In this document: positions 42,993 through 52,099 of the stretch, piece after piece
Layout: the number at the start of each line of letters is the position of its first letter
How positions within the stretch are numbered: position 1 is the stretch's first letter
Assembly (NCBI GenBank): GCA_965197415.1
Contig: OZ240207.1
Location: forward strand, 2,852,001 to 2,916,000
DNA length: 64,000 bases
Direction of reading: 5' to 3'
DNA from: DAOUJI01 sp965197415
Lineage (GTDB): Bacteria; Chloroflexota; Dehalococcoidia; Lucifugimonadales; JAGWBF01
Translations under genes and position numbers: made by a program
The notes under the pieces: generated by a model
Database searches by the model: none
Seen by the model: the letters and a program-made list of their open reading frames with translations, nothing else
Told to the model about the DNA's origin: nothing

Positions 42993-44111
42993 ATGGTTGC
43001 GTTGCCTGACACTTGCAAAGTGGCCGCCCTCGTGGGCGTACATCAACCCATGGAGATCATGGAAGTCCCGATTCCCAAAGAGATGGAGTACGGGTCGATT
43101 ATCGTCAAGACCGCCTCCGCCACCATCTGCGGGAGCGACGTCCACTACTGGGAGGGTGAGTCCACCACCGCTCCGAAAGAGTTCCCGCGCATACTGGGAC
43201 ACGAGATGACCGGGCATATAGCCAGGATGGGCCCGGGCGTAACCCACGACTCGGTGGGCCAGCCCCTGAGCGAAGGCGACCGCATCATATGGACCCACGG
43301 GTTCTGCGGCCAGTGCCATTACTGCACCGTGGAAAACCAGTACACGCTTTGCACCAACCGGCGAGGTTACATGTCACCGTTATGCACCGAATATCCGTAT
43401 TTGGTCGGTGGATTCGCCGAATACTGCTACGTATACCCCACTTCCGGCAGGCTCAAGGTCCCAGACAGTGTGTCCGATGACTTGGCGTCCGCCGCGGCCT
43501 GCGCCCTGCGGACGGTGGTCCACGGGTTTGACCGCCTGGGGCGCATCGAGAACCGGCACACCGTCGCAATCCAGGGCAGCGGCCCTCTGGGCCTCTTCTC
43601 CTTGACCCAGGCGCTGACGGCCGGAGCCAGGAAGGTCATTGTCATTGGAGGCCCGCCGGGCAGGCTGGAGATAGCCAGGAAGTGGGGCGCCGACTATACG
43701 CTGGACGTGGGTGAACTCAACGCCCAGGAACGGCACGAACGCATCATGGACATCACGGGTGGACAAGGGCCGGACGTGGTGGTCGAGGTGTCGGGCGCCA
43801 AGACAGCCTTCCCCGAGGGTCTGCAGATGGTCCGGGGGACTGGCCGCTACCTGATCATCGGGCAAATCGGCCCTCACGAGGTCACTTTCAGGCCCGCGGA
43901 CATCGTTCGCAAGCACATGCGCATCGTTTCCACCCAGTCGGCTAGCGTGGCTCACTACTGGAAGGCGTTGCAGTTCCTCCAGGACAACGCCGAGAACTTC
44001 ACGTTCGAGGACATGATTACCAGCCATACGCCTCTGGCGGGCATCAACGAGGCGATGGAACGCATGAAGTCCTTCCAGGACCTTAAGGCCGCTCTGACCT
44101 TCCCCGACTGA
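42993..44111 (+). CDS. zinc-dependent MDR alcohol dehydrogenase 2
   Basis: A 372-residue medium-chain dehydrogenase. Catalytic zinc ligands lie in TICGSDVHYWEGE and GHEMTG, the structural zinc site is GFCGQCHYCTVENQYTLC, and the Rossmann motif is GSGPLGLFSLTQA. It is a distant paralogue of the enzyme at 22275. AGGAGG precedes the ATG. Its stop overlaps the next start as TGATG. Confidence 0.9.
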   Translation: MVALPDTCKVAALVGVHQPMEIMEVPIPKEMEYGSIIVKTASATICGSDVHYWEGESTTAPKEFPRILGHEMTGHIARMGPGVTHDSVGQPLSEGDRIIWTHGFCGQCHYCTVENQYTLCTNRRGYMSPLCTEYPYLVGGFAEYCYVYPTSGRLKVPDSVSDDLASAAACALRTVVHGFDRLGRIENRHTVAIQGSGPLGLFSLTQALTAGARKVIVIGGPPGRLEIARKWGADYTLDVGELNAQERHERIMDITGGQGPDVVVEVSGAKTAFPEGLQMVRGTGRYLIIGQIGPHEVTFRPADIVRKHMRIVSTQSASVAHYWKALQFLQDNAENFTFEDMITSHTPLAGINEAMERMKSFQDLKAALTFPD

Positions 44112-44791
44112 TGGGACGCGTTCCCTTTCCCCCTCTCCCCCTGGGAGAGGGCTGGGGTGAGGGCCGGAAGGCGCTGCTGGGCACAACCAACCCCGCCAAG
44201 CTGGAACGCTTGCGGTGGCTGCTTGAGGGTCTTCCTATTGAGACCGTGGGCCCGTCGTCCCTGGGTTTGTCGGGGTTGGACATCGAGGAAGCGGGGGCGA
44301 CCCACGAGGAAAACGCTCGTCTCAAAGCCGACGCTTGGTCCCAAGCGGCTGGCTTACCGGCCCTGGCAAGCGACGGCGGCTTGGTAATACCAGCGTTGGG
44401 CGATAACTGGTTGAGCTTACACACCCGTCGCTTTGCTGGCGAGGACGCTGACGACGATGCCCGCATACGCCGGCTGCTTGAGCTAATGGAGCCCTACAGC
44501 GAAGAGGACCGCAAAGGTGTATGGGTCGAATCAGTAGCCTTGGCGGGAGGCGGGCTGCCCACCGTTTCCTGGCTGATGGAAGGTCCTGCCGGATACATTC
44601 TGGAAGCGCCCGACGACGCTCACCGAATACCCGGGTTCTGGTTCTTCTCGTTGTGGTTCCTTCCAGAGCTGGGCAAGACCTACGCCGCCGCCCTTGACGG
44701 CCCGGAAGCGGACCTGGATTCCATAGGCGACCATTGGGCCCGCCTCAAGTCCAAGGTGCGGGACTATGTCACGAGACTTTCGGGCTCGTGA
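44111..44791 (+). CDS. Ham1/RdgB-like nucleoside-triphosphate pyrophosphatase
   Basis: A 226-residue protein. From residue 20 it matches the Ham1/RdgB fold that removes non-canonical purine triphosphates: ALLGTTNPAKLERL, SLGLSGLDIEEAGATHEENARLKADAWSQAAGLPALASDGGL, and the C-terminal PELGKTYAAA. The first 18 or so residues come from an inserted palindromic repeat, which appears to have replaced the original start. The TGATG overlap with the upstream gene gives coupled translation. SDGGL replaces the usual DDSGL, so activity is uncertain. Confidence 0.82.
   Translation: MGRVPFPPLPLGEGWGEGRKALLGTTNPAKLERLRWLLEGLPIETVGPSSLGLSGLDIEEAGATHEENARLKADAWSQAAGLPALASDGGLVIPALGDNWLSLHTRRFAGEDADDDARIRRLLELMEPYSEEDRKGVWVESVALAGGGLPTVSWLMEGPAGYILEAPDDAHRIPGFWFFSLWFLPELGKTYAAALDGPEADLDSIGDHWARLKSKVRDYVTRLSGS
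44121..44166. repeat. palindromic repeat inside the start of a gene
   Basis: CCCTCTCCCCCTGGGAGAGGG with GCTGGGGTGAGGG follows 8 bp after the ATG at 44111. It encodes residues about 4-19 of the Ham1-like protein (PPLPLGEGWGEG). Confidence 0.85.
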
Positions 44792-44831
44792 TATGATGTA
44801 GCGACCATATAGATCATGTAGGTTGCACCAC

Positions 44832-45080
44832 ATGACTACGTATAGCATAAGAGAGTTCAAGGCCAAAGTCAGCGAAATACTCAGAAACCTCAATGACGGC
44901 GAAGAGGTGATCATCACCCGACGCGGAAAGCCATGCGGGAAACTCATTCCCCTGCAATCTGCCGCCGAGGGAAAGCCTTCGCTACGTGACCTGAGAGGGT
45001 CCATGACGCAACTTCCCGACGCGAACTACGAGGACTTTCTGGGCGCCAAGGCGCTATGGGACTCGCAGCGGGCCGATTAA
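44832..45080 (+). CDS. Phd/YefM-family antitoxin, orphan
   Basis: An 82-residue protein with the Phd/YefM N-terminal domain (YSIREFKAKVSEILRNLNDGEEVIITRRGKPCGKLIP). No toxin gene follows; the next gene is a CoA transferase. The ATG at 44832 is used; an upstream TTG at 44823 is possible. It may be a remnant or may regulate a toxin elsewhere. Confidence 0.75.
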   Translation: MTTYSIREFKAKVSEILRNLNDGEEVIITRRGKPCGKLIPLQSAAEGKPSLRDLRGSMTQLPDANYEDFLGAKALWDSQRAD

Positions 45081-45155
45081 AGACGGCTCCGCGCAGTCCT
45101 AATGACATCTTGGCTAGGCTGTTTAAGGGACATTTGAAGGAGAAGCTGATACCCG

Positions 45156-45875
45156 ATGAAGAATAAAGTCGTTGGCAGCATCGATGAGGCTGTTGCGGAC
45201 ATACCCGACGGCTCCACCGTCATGTTCCCAGGGTTCGGACCCACAGGCATGCCCCGTAACCTCATAGCCGCCCTGCTCAAGCAGGGGGCAAAGGACCTCA
45301 CCGGAATTTCCAACAGGTTTGGGCGCCCCGAGGACTCCATGGACGTGCTGAACCTCATCGAAGCTGGGCGCATGAGGAAGATGGTCCTTGCCTTCTCAGC
45401 CGAACCCCACCCTTCCCGCACCTCCGCTTGGTCGGACATGTACCAGGCGGGCGAAATCGAGGCCGAACTGGTCCCCCAGGGGACACTGGCCGAGCGGATG
45501 CGAGCCGCCGGAGCCGGGATCGGGGCGTTTTACACCCCTACGTCGGTGGGCACCGAGTTGGCCGAGGGTAAAGAACACCGGACCATAGACGGTCGGGAGT
45601 ACGTCCTGGAATATCCGCTCCACGCCGACTACGCTTTCATCAGGGCCTGGAGGTCGGACACCTTTGGAAACCTCCAGTACCGACTCTCCCAGCGCAACTT
45701 CAACCCAGTGATGGCCCAGGCAGCTAGAATCACCATAGTAGAGGTGGAGCACGAGATCGTGGAGTTGGGCGAACTGGACCCCGACTGTGTGCACACCCCC
45801 GGCCTATGCGTAGACCGCATAGTAAAGATTCCCCCGCCTCCCGAGGGGATCTTCGAAAAACCCCCAGGGCGGTAG
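45156..45875 (+). CDS. CoA transferase subunit A (ScoA/AtoD-like)
   Basis: A 239-residue family I CoA transferase alpha subunit: VMFPGFGPTGMPRNLIAALLKQGAKDL, the KEHRTIDGREYVLEYPLHADYAFIRAW segment and RITIVEVEHEIVELG. With the B subunit it would move CoA between a 3-oxoacid and succinate or acetate. GAAGGAG precedes the ATG; subunit B follows after 38 bp. Confidence 0.92.
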   Translation: MKNKVVGSIDEAVADIPDGSTVMFPGFGPTGMPRNLIAALLKQGAKDLTGISNRFGRPEDSMDVLNLIEAGRMRKMVLAFSAEPHPSRTSAWSDMYQAGEIEAELVPQGTLAERMRAAGAGIGAFYTPTSVGTELAEGKEHRTIDGREYVLEYPLHADYAFIRAWRSDTFGNLQYRLSQRNFNPVMAQAARITIVEVEHEIVELGELDPDCVHTPGLCVDRIVKIPPPPEGIFEKPPGR

Positions 45876-45913
45876 CTCCCATTTCAAGCATTTCCTAAGT
45901 CGGAGGCAGACGG

Positions 45914-46582
45914 ATGGAGAAGAAATCTTTGGACCGACAGACCATGTGCAGCCGTTTGGCCATGGAATTCCAGGATGGATGGGTGGTCAATCTGGGTGTG
46001 GGGATGCCCACGCTATGCTCCAACTATGACTTCAAAGACGTAGACATCATCTTCCACTCTGAGAATGGGGTTATAGGTTACGGCCCCATAGCCAAGGAAG
46101 GTGAGGAAGACCTGCATCTGGTGAACGCCGGAGGCCAATACACCACCATCCACAAGGGCGCGGCCATAGTCCACCATGCCGACTCCTTCGGCCTTATCCG
46201 GGGAGGCTACGTGGACGTGACCGTAATGGGCGCCTACGAGGTGGCGGAGAACGGAGACTTCGCCAACTGGAGAATCGCAGGCCGGAAGGGCGGAGGCATC
46301 GGCGGAGCCATGGACCTGGCGGTGGGCGCCAAGAGGGTGTACATAGCTCTCGAGCACACCACCAGGGACGGGGAGCCCAGGCTTCTTAAGCGTTGTGATC
46401 TGCCCGTGACCGCGGTAGGAGTGGTGACCCTGGTGGTCACCAACCTGGGCCTGTTCGAGGTGTCGCCCCAGGGGTTCGTATTGAAGGAAATTGCCCCGGG
46501 CTACACGCCCGAGGAGGTCCAAGAGGCCACAGGCGCCGAGTTGGTAATCGCACCGGACCTTAAGGAGTTGGAAGTAAGGTAG
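45914..46582 (+). CDS. CoA transferase subunit B (ScoB/AtoA-like)
   Basis: A 222-residue beta subunit. The catalytic Glu50 lies in HSENGVIGYGP. VNLGVGMPTLCSNY, KGGGIGGAMDLAVGAKRVYIALEHTTRDGEP and LPVTAVGVVTLVVTNLGLFEV are all family patterns. It forms the active heteromer with the preceding gene product. Confidence 0.93.
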   Translation: MEKKSLDRQTMCSRLAMEFQDGWVVNLGVGMPTLCSNYDFKDVDIIFHSENGVIGYGPIAKEGEEDLHLVNAGGQYTTIHKGAAIVHHADSFGLIRGGYVDVTVMGAYEVAENGDFANWRIAGRKGGGIGGAMDLAVGAKRVYIALEHTTRDGEPRLLKRCDLPVTAVGVVTLVVTNLGLFEVSPQGFVLKEIAPGYTPEEVQEATGAELVIAPDLKELEVR

Positions 46583-46639
46583 ACCTCCGGAAGCACCGTA
46601 GTGCGGTGTTCCGGCAATGTTTGAAGACCGGAGGAGAGC

Positions 46640-47668
46640 ATGAGAGGCATAGTTTACGAGTCGGGCGGCGTTGAGGCGCTGGCCATCACCGAATTGCCGG
46701 ACCCAAAGCCCGCCGCCGGCGAGGTCCTGCTCAGGGTCAAGGGCTGCGCCATGAACCACCTGGACGTTTGGGCGACCAAGAATCCGAAGAACCGTCGCTT
46801 CGGAGGCCCGCGGATCATGGGCAGCGACGTTTCAGGTGTAGTCGAAGAGCTGGGACCCGGGGTGACGGGATATTCCGTCGGAGACTCGGTGGTGGTGTCG
46901 CCGGGCATCAGCTGCCAGCATTGCTTCCAGTGTTTGCGTGGGCGGCACGCCGACTGTCCTCAGTACCACCTATTAGGAGTGGGCAGGGACGGAGGATATT
47001 CGGAGCTCATGACCGTTCCCGCAGCGAACCTGGCTCCCCTTCCCGCCAACCTCAGCCTGGAAGAGGCCGCTTCCGTGCCGCTTGTTTTCATTACAGCCTG
47101 GAGGATGCTCCACGAGCGGGCCAGGGTCGAACCGGGAGAGTGGGTGTTGGTTACGGCGGCCGGCAGCGGAGTGGGCATCGCCGCCATCCAAATCGCCAAA
47201 TCCACCGGTGCAAAGGTCATCACCACCGCCTCAACCGAGGAGAAGCGTCAGAAGGGCCTGGACCTGGGAGCCGACGCAGCCATCGACTACACGCAGCCTG
47301 ACTGGCACCAGCAGCTCCTCGAAATCACGGACGGGCGCGGGGTAAACGTGGCGGCTGACAGTGTGGGAGGCAGGACCATCGAAGAGCTGATAAAGGGCAT
47401 GGCCCCCGGAGGGCGGGTGGTCAACTGCGGTTTCACCGACACCACGCCCATGTCCATCGATATGGCCACGCTGAGGGACAGGAAAATATCCGTCGGCTGG
47501 TCCTTCATGGGCAGCAACAGCTACATGCACGAGTCCCTCAGGCTGATGGAAGCCGGGCGTATGAAGCCGGTGGTCCACAAGGTCTTTCCCTTCGAGGAGG
47601 TTCAGGACGCCCATCACTCGATGATTAACAGGGACAACTTTGGCAAGATAGTGCTCACCTGGCAATAG
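46640..47668 (+). CDS. zinc-binding MDR dehydrogenase/quinone reductase-like
   Basis: A 342-residue medium-chain dehydrogenase (MRGIVYESGGVEALAITELPDPKP, GCAMNHLDVWA, GSDVSGVVEELGPGV). A structural zinc site is present (GISCQHCFQCLRGRHADC). The cofactor motif AAGSGVGIAAIQIAK is of the quinone-reductase type. GGAGGAG precedes the ATG. The substrate is unknown. Confidence 0.9.
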   Translation: MRGIVYESGGVEALAITELPDPKPAAGEVLLRVKGCAMNHLDVWATKNPKNRRFGGPRIMGSDVSGVVEELGPGVTGYSVGDSVVVSPGISCQHCFQCLRGRHADCPQYHLLGVGRDGGYSELMTVPAANLAPLPANLSLEEAASVPLVFITAWRMLHERARVEPGEWVLVTAAGSGVGIAAIQIAKSTGAKVITTASTEEKRQKGLDLGADAAIDYTQPDWHQQLLEITDGRGVNVAADSVGGRTIEELIKGMAPGGRVVNCGFTDTTPMSIDMATLRDRKISVGWSFMGSNSYMHESLRLMEAGRMKPVVHKVFPFEEVQDAHHSMINRDNFGKIVLTWQ

Positions 47669-47678
47669 GGAGGCGTCA

Positions 47679-48254
47679 ATGGCGGAAGACACCGTGATAG
47701 CGGACTTCATTGACAAGGTCAAAGGGCAAATTTCGGAGAAGGGCGTCACCGATGAAGCTCTGTCAGCCATCGCGTCGATGACGCAGGAACTCAGCCGCCG
47801 GGACGACCTCTGCGACCTAGGCGTCTGGCGCGACCCCACTCCCGGAGGGAACACCATCGGATCCTATCGCCTCCACTCCGAGCCGGACGACACGCTGGTG
47901 CTGTCGGTGTCCCGCTTCTCCCAGGAGAAGCCCACTCCCGTCCACACCCACGGCACTTGGGGCGTGATATGCGGATACCAGGGCCGGGACAAGTACGAGG
48001 GCTGGCGTAGGGTGGACGACGGCGCAGAGCCGGGCAAGGCCGAGTTGGAGCTGCTGGTGGACGCTGTGCTGGAGCGAGGGGACGCCGTCTACTGGCTGGA
48101 GTATCCCGGGGACATCCACAGGCAGCAAGCCCTCGGCGACGAGCCTTCATGGGAAGTGCTCCTCATGGGCAAGAGCACGAGAGGCGTCACCAGACTCCAC
48201 TTTGACCCCGACAAGGGCTCCGTCTGGGAAGTTCCGCCGCTGACGCCCGCATAG
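47679..48254 (+). CDS. thiol-dioxygenase-like cupin (cysteine dioxygenase family)
   Basis: A 191-residue cupin. The iron ligands are His89 and His91 (PTPVHTHGTWGV) and His147 (PGDIHRQQ). The HGTWGV and GDIHR contexts match the bacterial cysteine/3-mercaptopropionate dioxygenase family, which oxidises thiols to sulfinates. No Cys-Tyr crosslink Cys is seen near position 93. GGGAGG precedes the ATG; the next gene starts 10 bp after the stop. Confidence 0.78.
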   Translation: MAEDTVIADFIDKVKGQISEKGVTDEALSAIASMTQELSRRDDLCDLGVWRDPTPGGNTIGSYRLHSEPDDTLVLSVSRFSQEKPTPVHTHGTWGVICGYQGRDKYEGWRRVDDGAEPGKAELELLVDAVLERGDAVYWLEYPGDIHRQQALGDEPSWEVLLMGKSTRGVTRLHFDPDKGSVWEVPPLTPA

Positions 48255-48264
48255 CCGCCGTTCT

Positions 48265-48969
48265 ATGAGAGTGCTGGGGAGAGAACTGGAGGCCCCCTTC
48301 GATGATTTCTGGAGGTGGGCCGAGCCTGAAATCGGAATTCCCTGGGAGCTTGCGGAGAACGGCCACTGGACCATCTTTGGAGACCAGGCCTACAGCCCCG
48401 CCTCAGGTCAACTGCCGCCTTGGATGGAGTTGCCCGGTTTTGCCCTAAGCTTCCACGTGGCCCATGAGCTTACGCACGTACTCATGAGGAAACGTGGATT
48501 CCCTATGACCAACAGGGGGCCGCAATACGCTCCGAATTCCCACGAAGCCAGGGTCGGCGGTGACCTGGAGGAGATGGTGGGCCATCCAGGTATGGAACGG
48601 CTACTGGAGCCCCTTCCCTTCGACAAGTCCCACATTCAGCAGAAGCTCTTCGAGGGCGCCCGGAGCGGACTGGAAAATGCTCCTATTCCTACACAGGGCG
48701 GCCTGTGGTGGGTGACTTGGGCGATGCGATTCTGCGAGCTTCAGTTCCTTTTGACGGAGCCCATGTGGCTGCGGCTGGAGGTGGTTTACGACGGGCGGTG
48801 CCCCGAAATCGCCGCTAAAGGCCGTGAGTTGGTGGACGTCATGCTTGCTGAGGGGTTCGAAACGCCGGACCAGGCCCTCGGCGCAATGATAGGTTGCCGG
48901 GACGCTTTGGGACTGCGGGAAGAAGCCAAGTGTCTTATCACCGACCCCAGGGATGGACAGACCTATTAG
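48265..48969 (+). CDS. unknown protein with HExxH zinc-protease motif
   Basis: A 234-residue protein of no family I recognise. HELTH (67-71), in the hydrophobic context SFHVAHELTHVLM, is a zincin metal motif. Candidate third ligands are Glu or His in GDLEEMVGHPGME near residues 98-112. Tryptophan-rich segments at about 143-170 follow. No signal peptide is seen. It lies 10 bp after the thiol-dioxygenase-like gene with no ribosome site of its own, so translation is probably coupled. Confidence 0.65.
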   Translation: MRVLGRELEAPFDDFWRWAEPEIGIPWELAENGHWTIFGDQAYSPASGQLPPWMELPGFALSFHVAHELTHVLMRKRGFPMTNRGPQYAPNSHEARVGGDLEEMVGHPGMERLLEPLPFDKSHIQQKLFEGARSGLENAPIPTQGGLWWVTWAMRFCELQFLLTEPMWLRLEVVYDGRCPEIAAKGRELVDVMLAEGFETPDQALGAMIGCRDALGLREEAKCLITDPRDGQTY

Positions 48970-49141
48970 TTCTGTACAGATTCAGGTTTCGCGCCAAGAA
49001 CCCTGGTTTCCCCCTTGAATTTATAGACGCTCGGAAAGTATCGTCAATTTAGGGGATGTGCGCTTCGGCGCCGTCCCGTCTCTGCGTCCTGTGACTGGGC
49101 CGGTTACTTCCCCGCGTGCCGGGAATATTGTGGAGTAGACG

Positions 49142-51727
49142 TTGTTGGGGAGACTGCTCTCTAGTGGTCTGTGGAGCGCATTTCAGGTGCGCCCTACACG
49201 CCTTATGTTGTCGCTGCTTGCTCTGTTGGTGGTAAGCTTGCTGTTGGTCGCGGCCTGCAACGGCGATGCCAGGTCCACCGCTACCCCTGAACCAACCGAC
49301 GAAGCGCCCACCGTCCAGCCTACTCCTAGAGCTACATCCACGCCCCGACCCACGAACACTCCGGTTCCCACGTCTACGCCGACCGTGGCTCCCAGGACGC
49401 CCACCGCCACCCCTACTATAGCGCCCACTCCGCCTCCCCCTACGCCAACGCTGCCACCGCCCCCAACGTCAACGCCGCCTCCAACACCAACACTGGCTCC
49501 GACGCCAACCCCGACGCCGGCGCTGCCGCCACAGCGCGCCCACAGCGAGGGACTTGAGATCCAGTTGACTTCACCGATGGGGGATTTGACGCTGTCTCAA
49601 GGGACGGTGTCGGTGACCGGTCTAACTTCCCCCAATGCTGTAGTGAGCGTCAACGGTTTGATTGCTGACGTCGATGACGAGGGAAATTTCTCAATCGAAA
49701 ACATTCCGCTCGATGAAGGCCCCAACCTGCTGGAAATCATAGCGTCGGACCTCTCTGGGGCCGTCGCATACGAGACTCTGGCTGTGGCGGTCACCGGGGG
49801 CGACGCTGTCTTCGGCGTCGTAAGCCGGATAGACGCTGTCGGGCAAGGACTCACGAGGATTGTCGTGGACTCACCGGACGGAAGCAGCATTGCGGTCCAA
49901 GCCACTCTTTTTACCGGTGTGCTGATTCCGGGAAGCGCCTCCGCCGTGATTGGCGACATCCGCATAGGAGATTCTATAGTTGCCACCGACTCCGTCGACG
50001 CCGGAGTTGCCTCTGCAGAGCTCATAATGGTTAAGCCGTCGTCTCCCGTCTCCCATGCCCACATCGTAGCGGCCCTGGTGGGGGTTTCACAAACCGGAGA
50101 TGCCCAACTGATGGACGCCCAGGGGAACCTGGTGACAGTGGCGGTCTCACCTACGGTTGGCGCCGCACTCCAACCCGCCGGCATAGTAACGGCTGTGCTC
50201 AGCCAGGACCTGAAGACAGGTGTGCTGGCCCTTAGCGGAGCCGAGATTTCCAGCCACAGCATGGGCAGGCTCAAGACTGCTTTGGAAGAGGCTGCAAAAC
50301 GGGGAGCTACAGACAACGAGACTCGGTTGGGACACAGGATGCGGCAGGCTGCCACCGGGTCCCTGACTACCTCTATGGAGCTTATATCCAGAGTCGACCC
50401 CAACGTTCGGTTCATATTCCAGCAGTCCTTCAACACACTCCTGACCGCGTTGTCTCAGACTCTGGCAGACCTGGGTCTCGGCCCTGCGCTCGTGAGAGGC
50501 GGAGGGGTCATTCAGGGGACTTCAGCCGCTGGAGACTCAGTCGTAGTTGCTCCAGAGATTGGTCCAGAATTCATCTTGAATCTCCCCGGCGACACTGAAC
50601 TGACCATCTTTGGAGAGCCTGCGGTGGTCGATGACTTGGAGCCCGGTCAGAGAACGGTTTTCCTATACGACCCATCCGACACATCCGTTTCCAGCTTGGA
50701 CGTGCTGTTCCCTCGGCTCCCCGCGGCGGCGGCGGAAGCGCTGCGAGGCCAGGCTATGGCGGGAGAATTGCAAGGCGTCCTGGCGTCCCCACCTGTCGCC
50801 GGTTCGGTGGCGTTGAGGTTGGACACCGGAGAGCAGGTGACGTTCCCGCTCTCAGACGACGTTGTAGTCAGTGTATTCGGGCTTCCCGCCGGTCTGGACG
50901 CCCTTCAGGTCGGGGCAAATGTCAAGGTCCTCTACGATGATGACCTGGGCGCTGTCGTGGCCATAGACGCTGTCATAGCCAACCAGACCTTCATAAGCGG
51001 CGTGGTGGAGGCCATCGTGCCTAAGTTCCGGGTGGGGCTCGTCATTCCGGGCGCCAGCGAAGAAGGAAACTTGATAGTCATCACCCCTCAGGGGGAGCGC
51101 GTTGTCCTCAAGATAACGGAAGGGACGATCGTGGAACGGGACAGCGTCGTGCTCAACATAGGCGCTCCCAAGTTGGGAGACCTGGTGCGCCCCACCAGCA
51201 GCTATGACCCGGCCACGAGGAACTTGATCAAGCTCTCGGTCAGGTCTCCCGAACTCAGCGGGACCGTTCGAGGGAAGTCGGAAAGCCAGCCCGGCAATAG
51301 GACTCTGACCCTGTCCACCGACTCTCTGAAGCTCGTCAGCTTCAAGTTGCTCGACTACACCATGCTGCTTGTCAGGGGCGACCAGGGCGACGAGGAAGCC
51401 GCCTTCGACGACCTGGAAGAAGGTTCCAGGGTGGTGTACGCCCGATACGAACCCTTCACAGGAGGTTTGTCCAAGCTGCTGTTGGACCCGCCGCGAACGA
51501 GATCGGCCAGCGGCGCCATAGCGTTCCTGGACAAAGAGAACGGCGTCATTTCGGTGACTACGCAGGTAGGGGCGACCATAAGGCTGCTCATCCCCAACAA
51601 GCCGGGTATCGTAACCGTGAACGGCCAACCAGGCTCCTTCAGGGACCTGACGGAGACCATGCTCATCGACGAGGTCCACTACGACAGGAACAACATCGTA
51701 GTCCTTCTTAACGCCTCCGGGGCATAG
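49142..51727 (+). CDS. large lipoprotein with Pro/Thr stalk and repeated beta domains
   Basis: An 861-residue predicted lipoprotein. The hydrophobic segment ends in LLLVAAC (Cys39). Residues 45-135 form a Pro/Thr-rich stalk of TPTP-like repeats, a usual wall-spanning linker. A carbohydrate-binding-like beta sandwich at about 138-215 (QGTVSVTGLTSPNAVVSVNG) follows. The remaining 640 residues contain several DUF5666-like beta units (GVVSRIDAVGQGLTRIVV, LQGVLASPPVAGSVALRL, ISGVVEAIVPKFRVGLV, ASGAIAFLDKENGVISVT). TTG 49142 is the apparent start, but ATG 49205 is possible. The function is unknown, probably surface or matrix related. Confidence 0.72.
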   Translation: MLGRLLSSGLWSAFQVRPTRLMLSLLALLVVSLLLVAACNGDARSTATPEPTDEAPTVQPTPRATSTPRPTNTPVPTSTPTVAPRTPTATPTIAPTPPPPTPTLPPPPTSTPPPTPTLAPTPTPTPALPPQRAHSEGLEIQLTSPMGDLTLSQGTVSVTGLTSPNAVVSVNGLIADVDDEGNFSIENIPLDEGPNLLEIIASDLSGAVAYETLAVAVTGGDAVFGVVSRIDAVGQGLTRIVVDSPDGSSIAVQATLFTGVLIPGSASAVIGDIRIGDSIVATDSVDAGVASAELIMVKPSSPVSHAHIVAALVGVSQTGDAQLMDAQGNLVTVAVSPTVGAALQPAGIVTAVLSQDLKTGVLALSGAEISSHSMGRLKTALEEAAKRGATDNETRLGHRMRQAATGSLTTSMELISRVDPNVRFIFQQSFNTLLTALSQTLADLGLGPALVRGGGVIQGTSAAGDSVVVAPEIGPEFILNLPGDTELTIFGEPAVVDDLEPGQRTVFLYDPSDTSVSSLDVLFPRLPAAAAEALRGQAMAGELQGVLASPPVAGSVALRLDTGEQVTFPLSDDVVVSVFGLPAGLDALQVGANVKVLYDDDLGAVVAIDAVIANQTFISGVVEAIVPKFRVGLVIPGASEEGNLIVITPQGERVVLKITEGTIVERDSVVLNIGAPKLGDLVRPTSSYDPATRNLIKLSVRSPELSGTVRGKSESQPGNRTLTLSTDSLKLVSFKLLDYTMLLVRGDQGDEEAAFDDLEEGSRVVYARYEPFTGGLSKLLLDPPRTRSASGAIAFLDKENGVISVTTQVGATIRLLIPNKPGIVTVNGQPGSFRDLTETMLIDEVHYDRNNIVVLLNASGA

Positions 51728-51807
51728 CGGTCTTTCGCCAAATAAAGCCCGGCCCCCCCACTTCTGTTGAAAAGGAACGGGGCGCCGGGGGCCGCGTTGG
51801 GAAGGAC

Positions 51808-51879
51808 ATGCAAGAACACATCCAAGCATTCGTCCTTTCCGTCATACTCGGTTTCCTAATCCGTTCCTTCGCCTTGTGA
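51808..51879 (+). CDS. candidate 23-residue hydrophobic peptide
   Basis: An ATG at 51808 after GGGAAGGAC opens 23 codons: a short polar start (MQEHIQ) and one hydrophobic stretch ending RSFAL. It is followed 32 bp later by a strong terminator. It could be a small membrane peptide or a chance frame. It loosely resembles the first membrane segment of signal peptidase I. Confidence 0.3.
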   Translation: MQEHIQAFVLSVILGFLIRSFAL

Positions 51880-51911
51880 CCACTGCCCGACAACCGCCTC
51901 ATATTAAGGTG

Positions 51912-51952
51912 GGGGCCGTCATGCCATCCGGCATCACGGCCCCTTTTCTTTT
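51912..51952 (+). terminator. strong intrinsic terminator
   Basis: GGGGCCGTCATGCC (51912-51925) pairs with GGCATCACGGCCCC (51930-51943) around ATCC, with one C-C mismatch, followed by TTTTCTTTT. It ends the transcript of the large lipoprotein and/or the small peptide. Confidence 0.85.
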
Positions 51953-52027
51953 GTGACTTATATACAATGCTACCCGTACCGTATAACGAAAACTCTTGGC
52001 ATCACTCCCGCAAAGGCGCAACATGCG

Positions 52028-52053
52028 ATACAATTGTATTACAGTATTACAGT
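52028..52053 (+). promoter_or_regulatory. palindrome and tandem repeat before mobile-element genes
   Basis: ATACAATTGTAT (52028-52039) is a perfect 12-bp palindrome. It runs into two tandem ATTACAGT copies (52038-52045, 52046-52053). The AT-rich stretch contrasts with the surroundings and looks like an operator/promoter for the small genes at 52100-52417. Confidence 0.4.
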
Positions 52054-52099
52054 GGTATAGGCAACTGTCGGGCCTGTTTGACAACGCAAAGGAGGCAGC

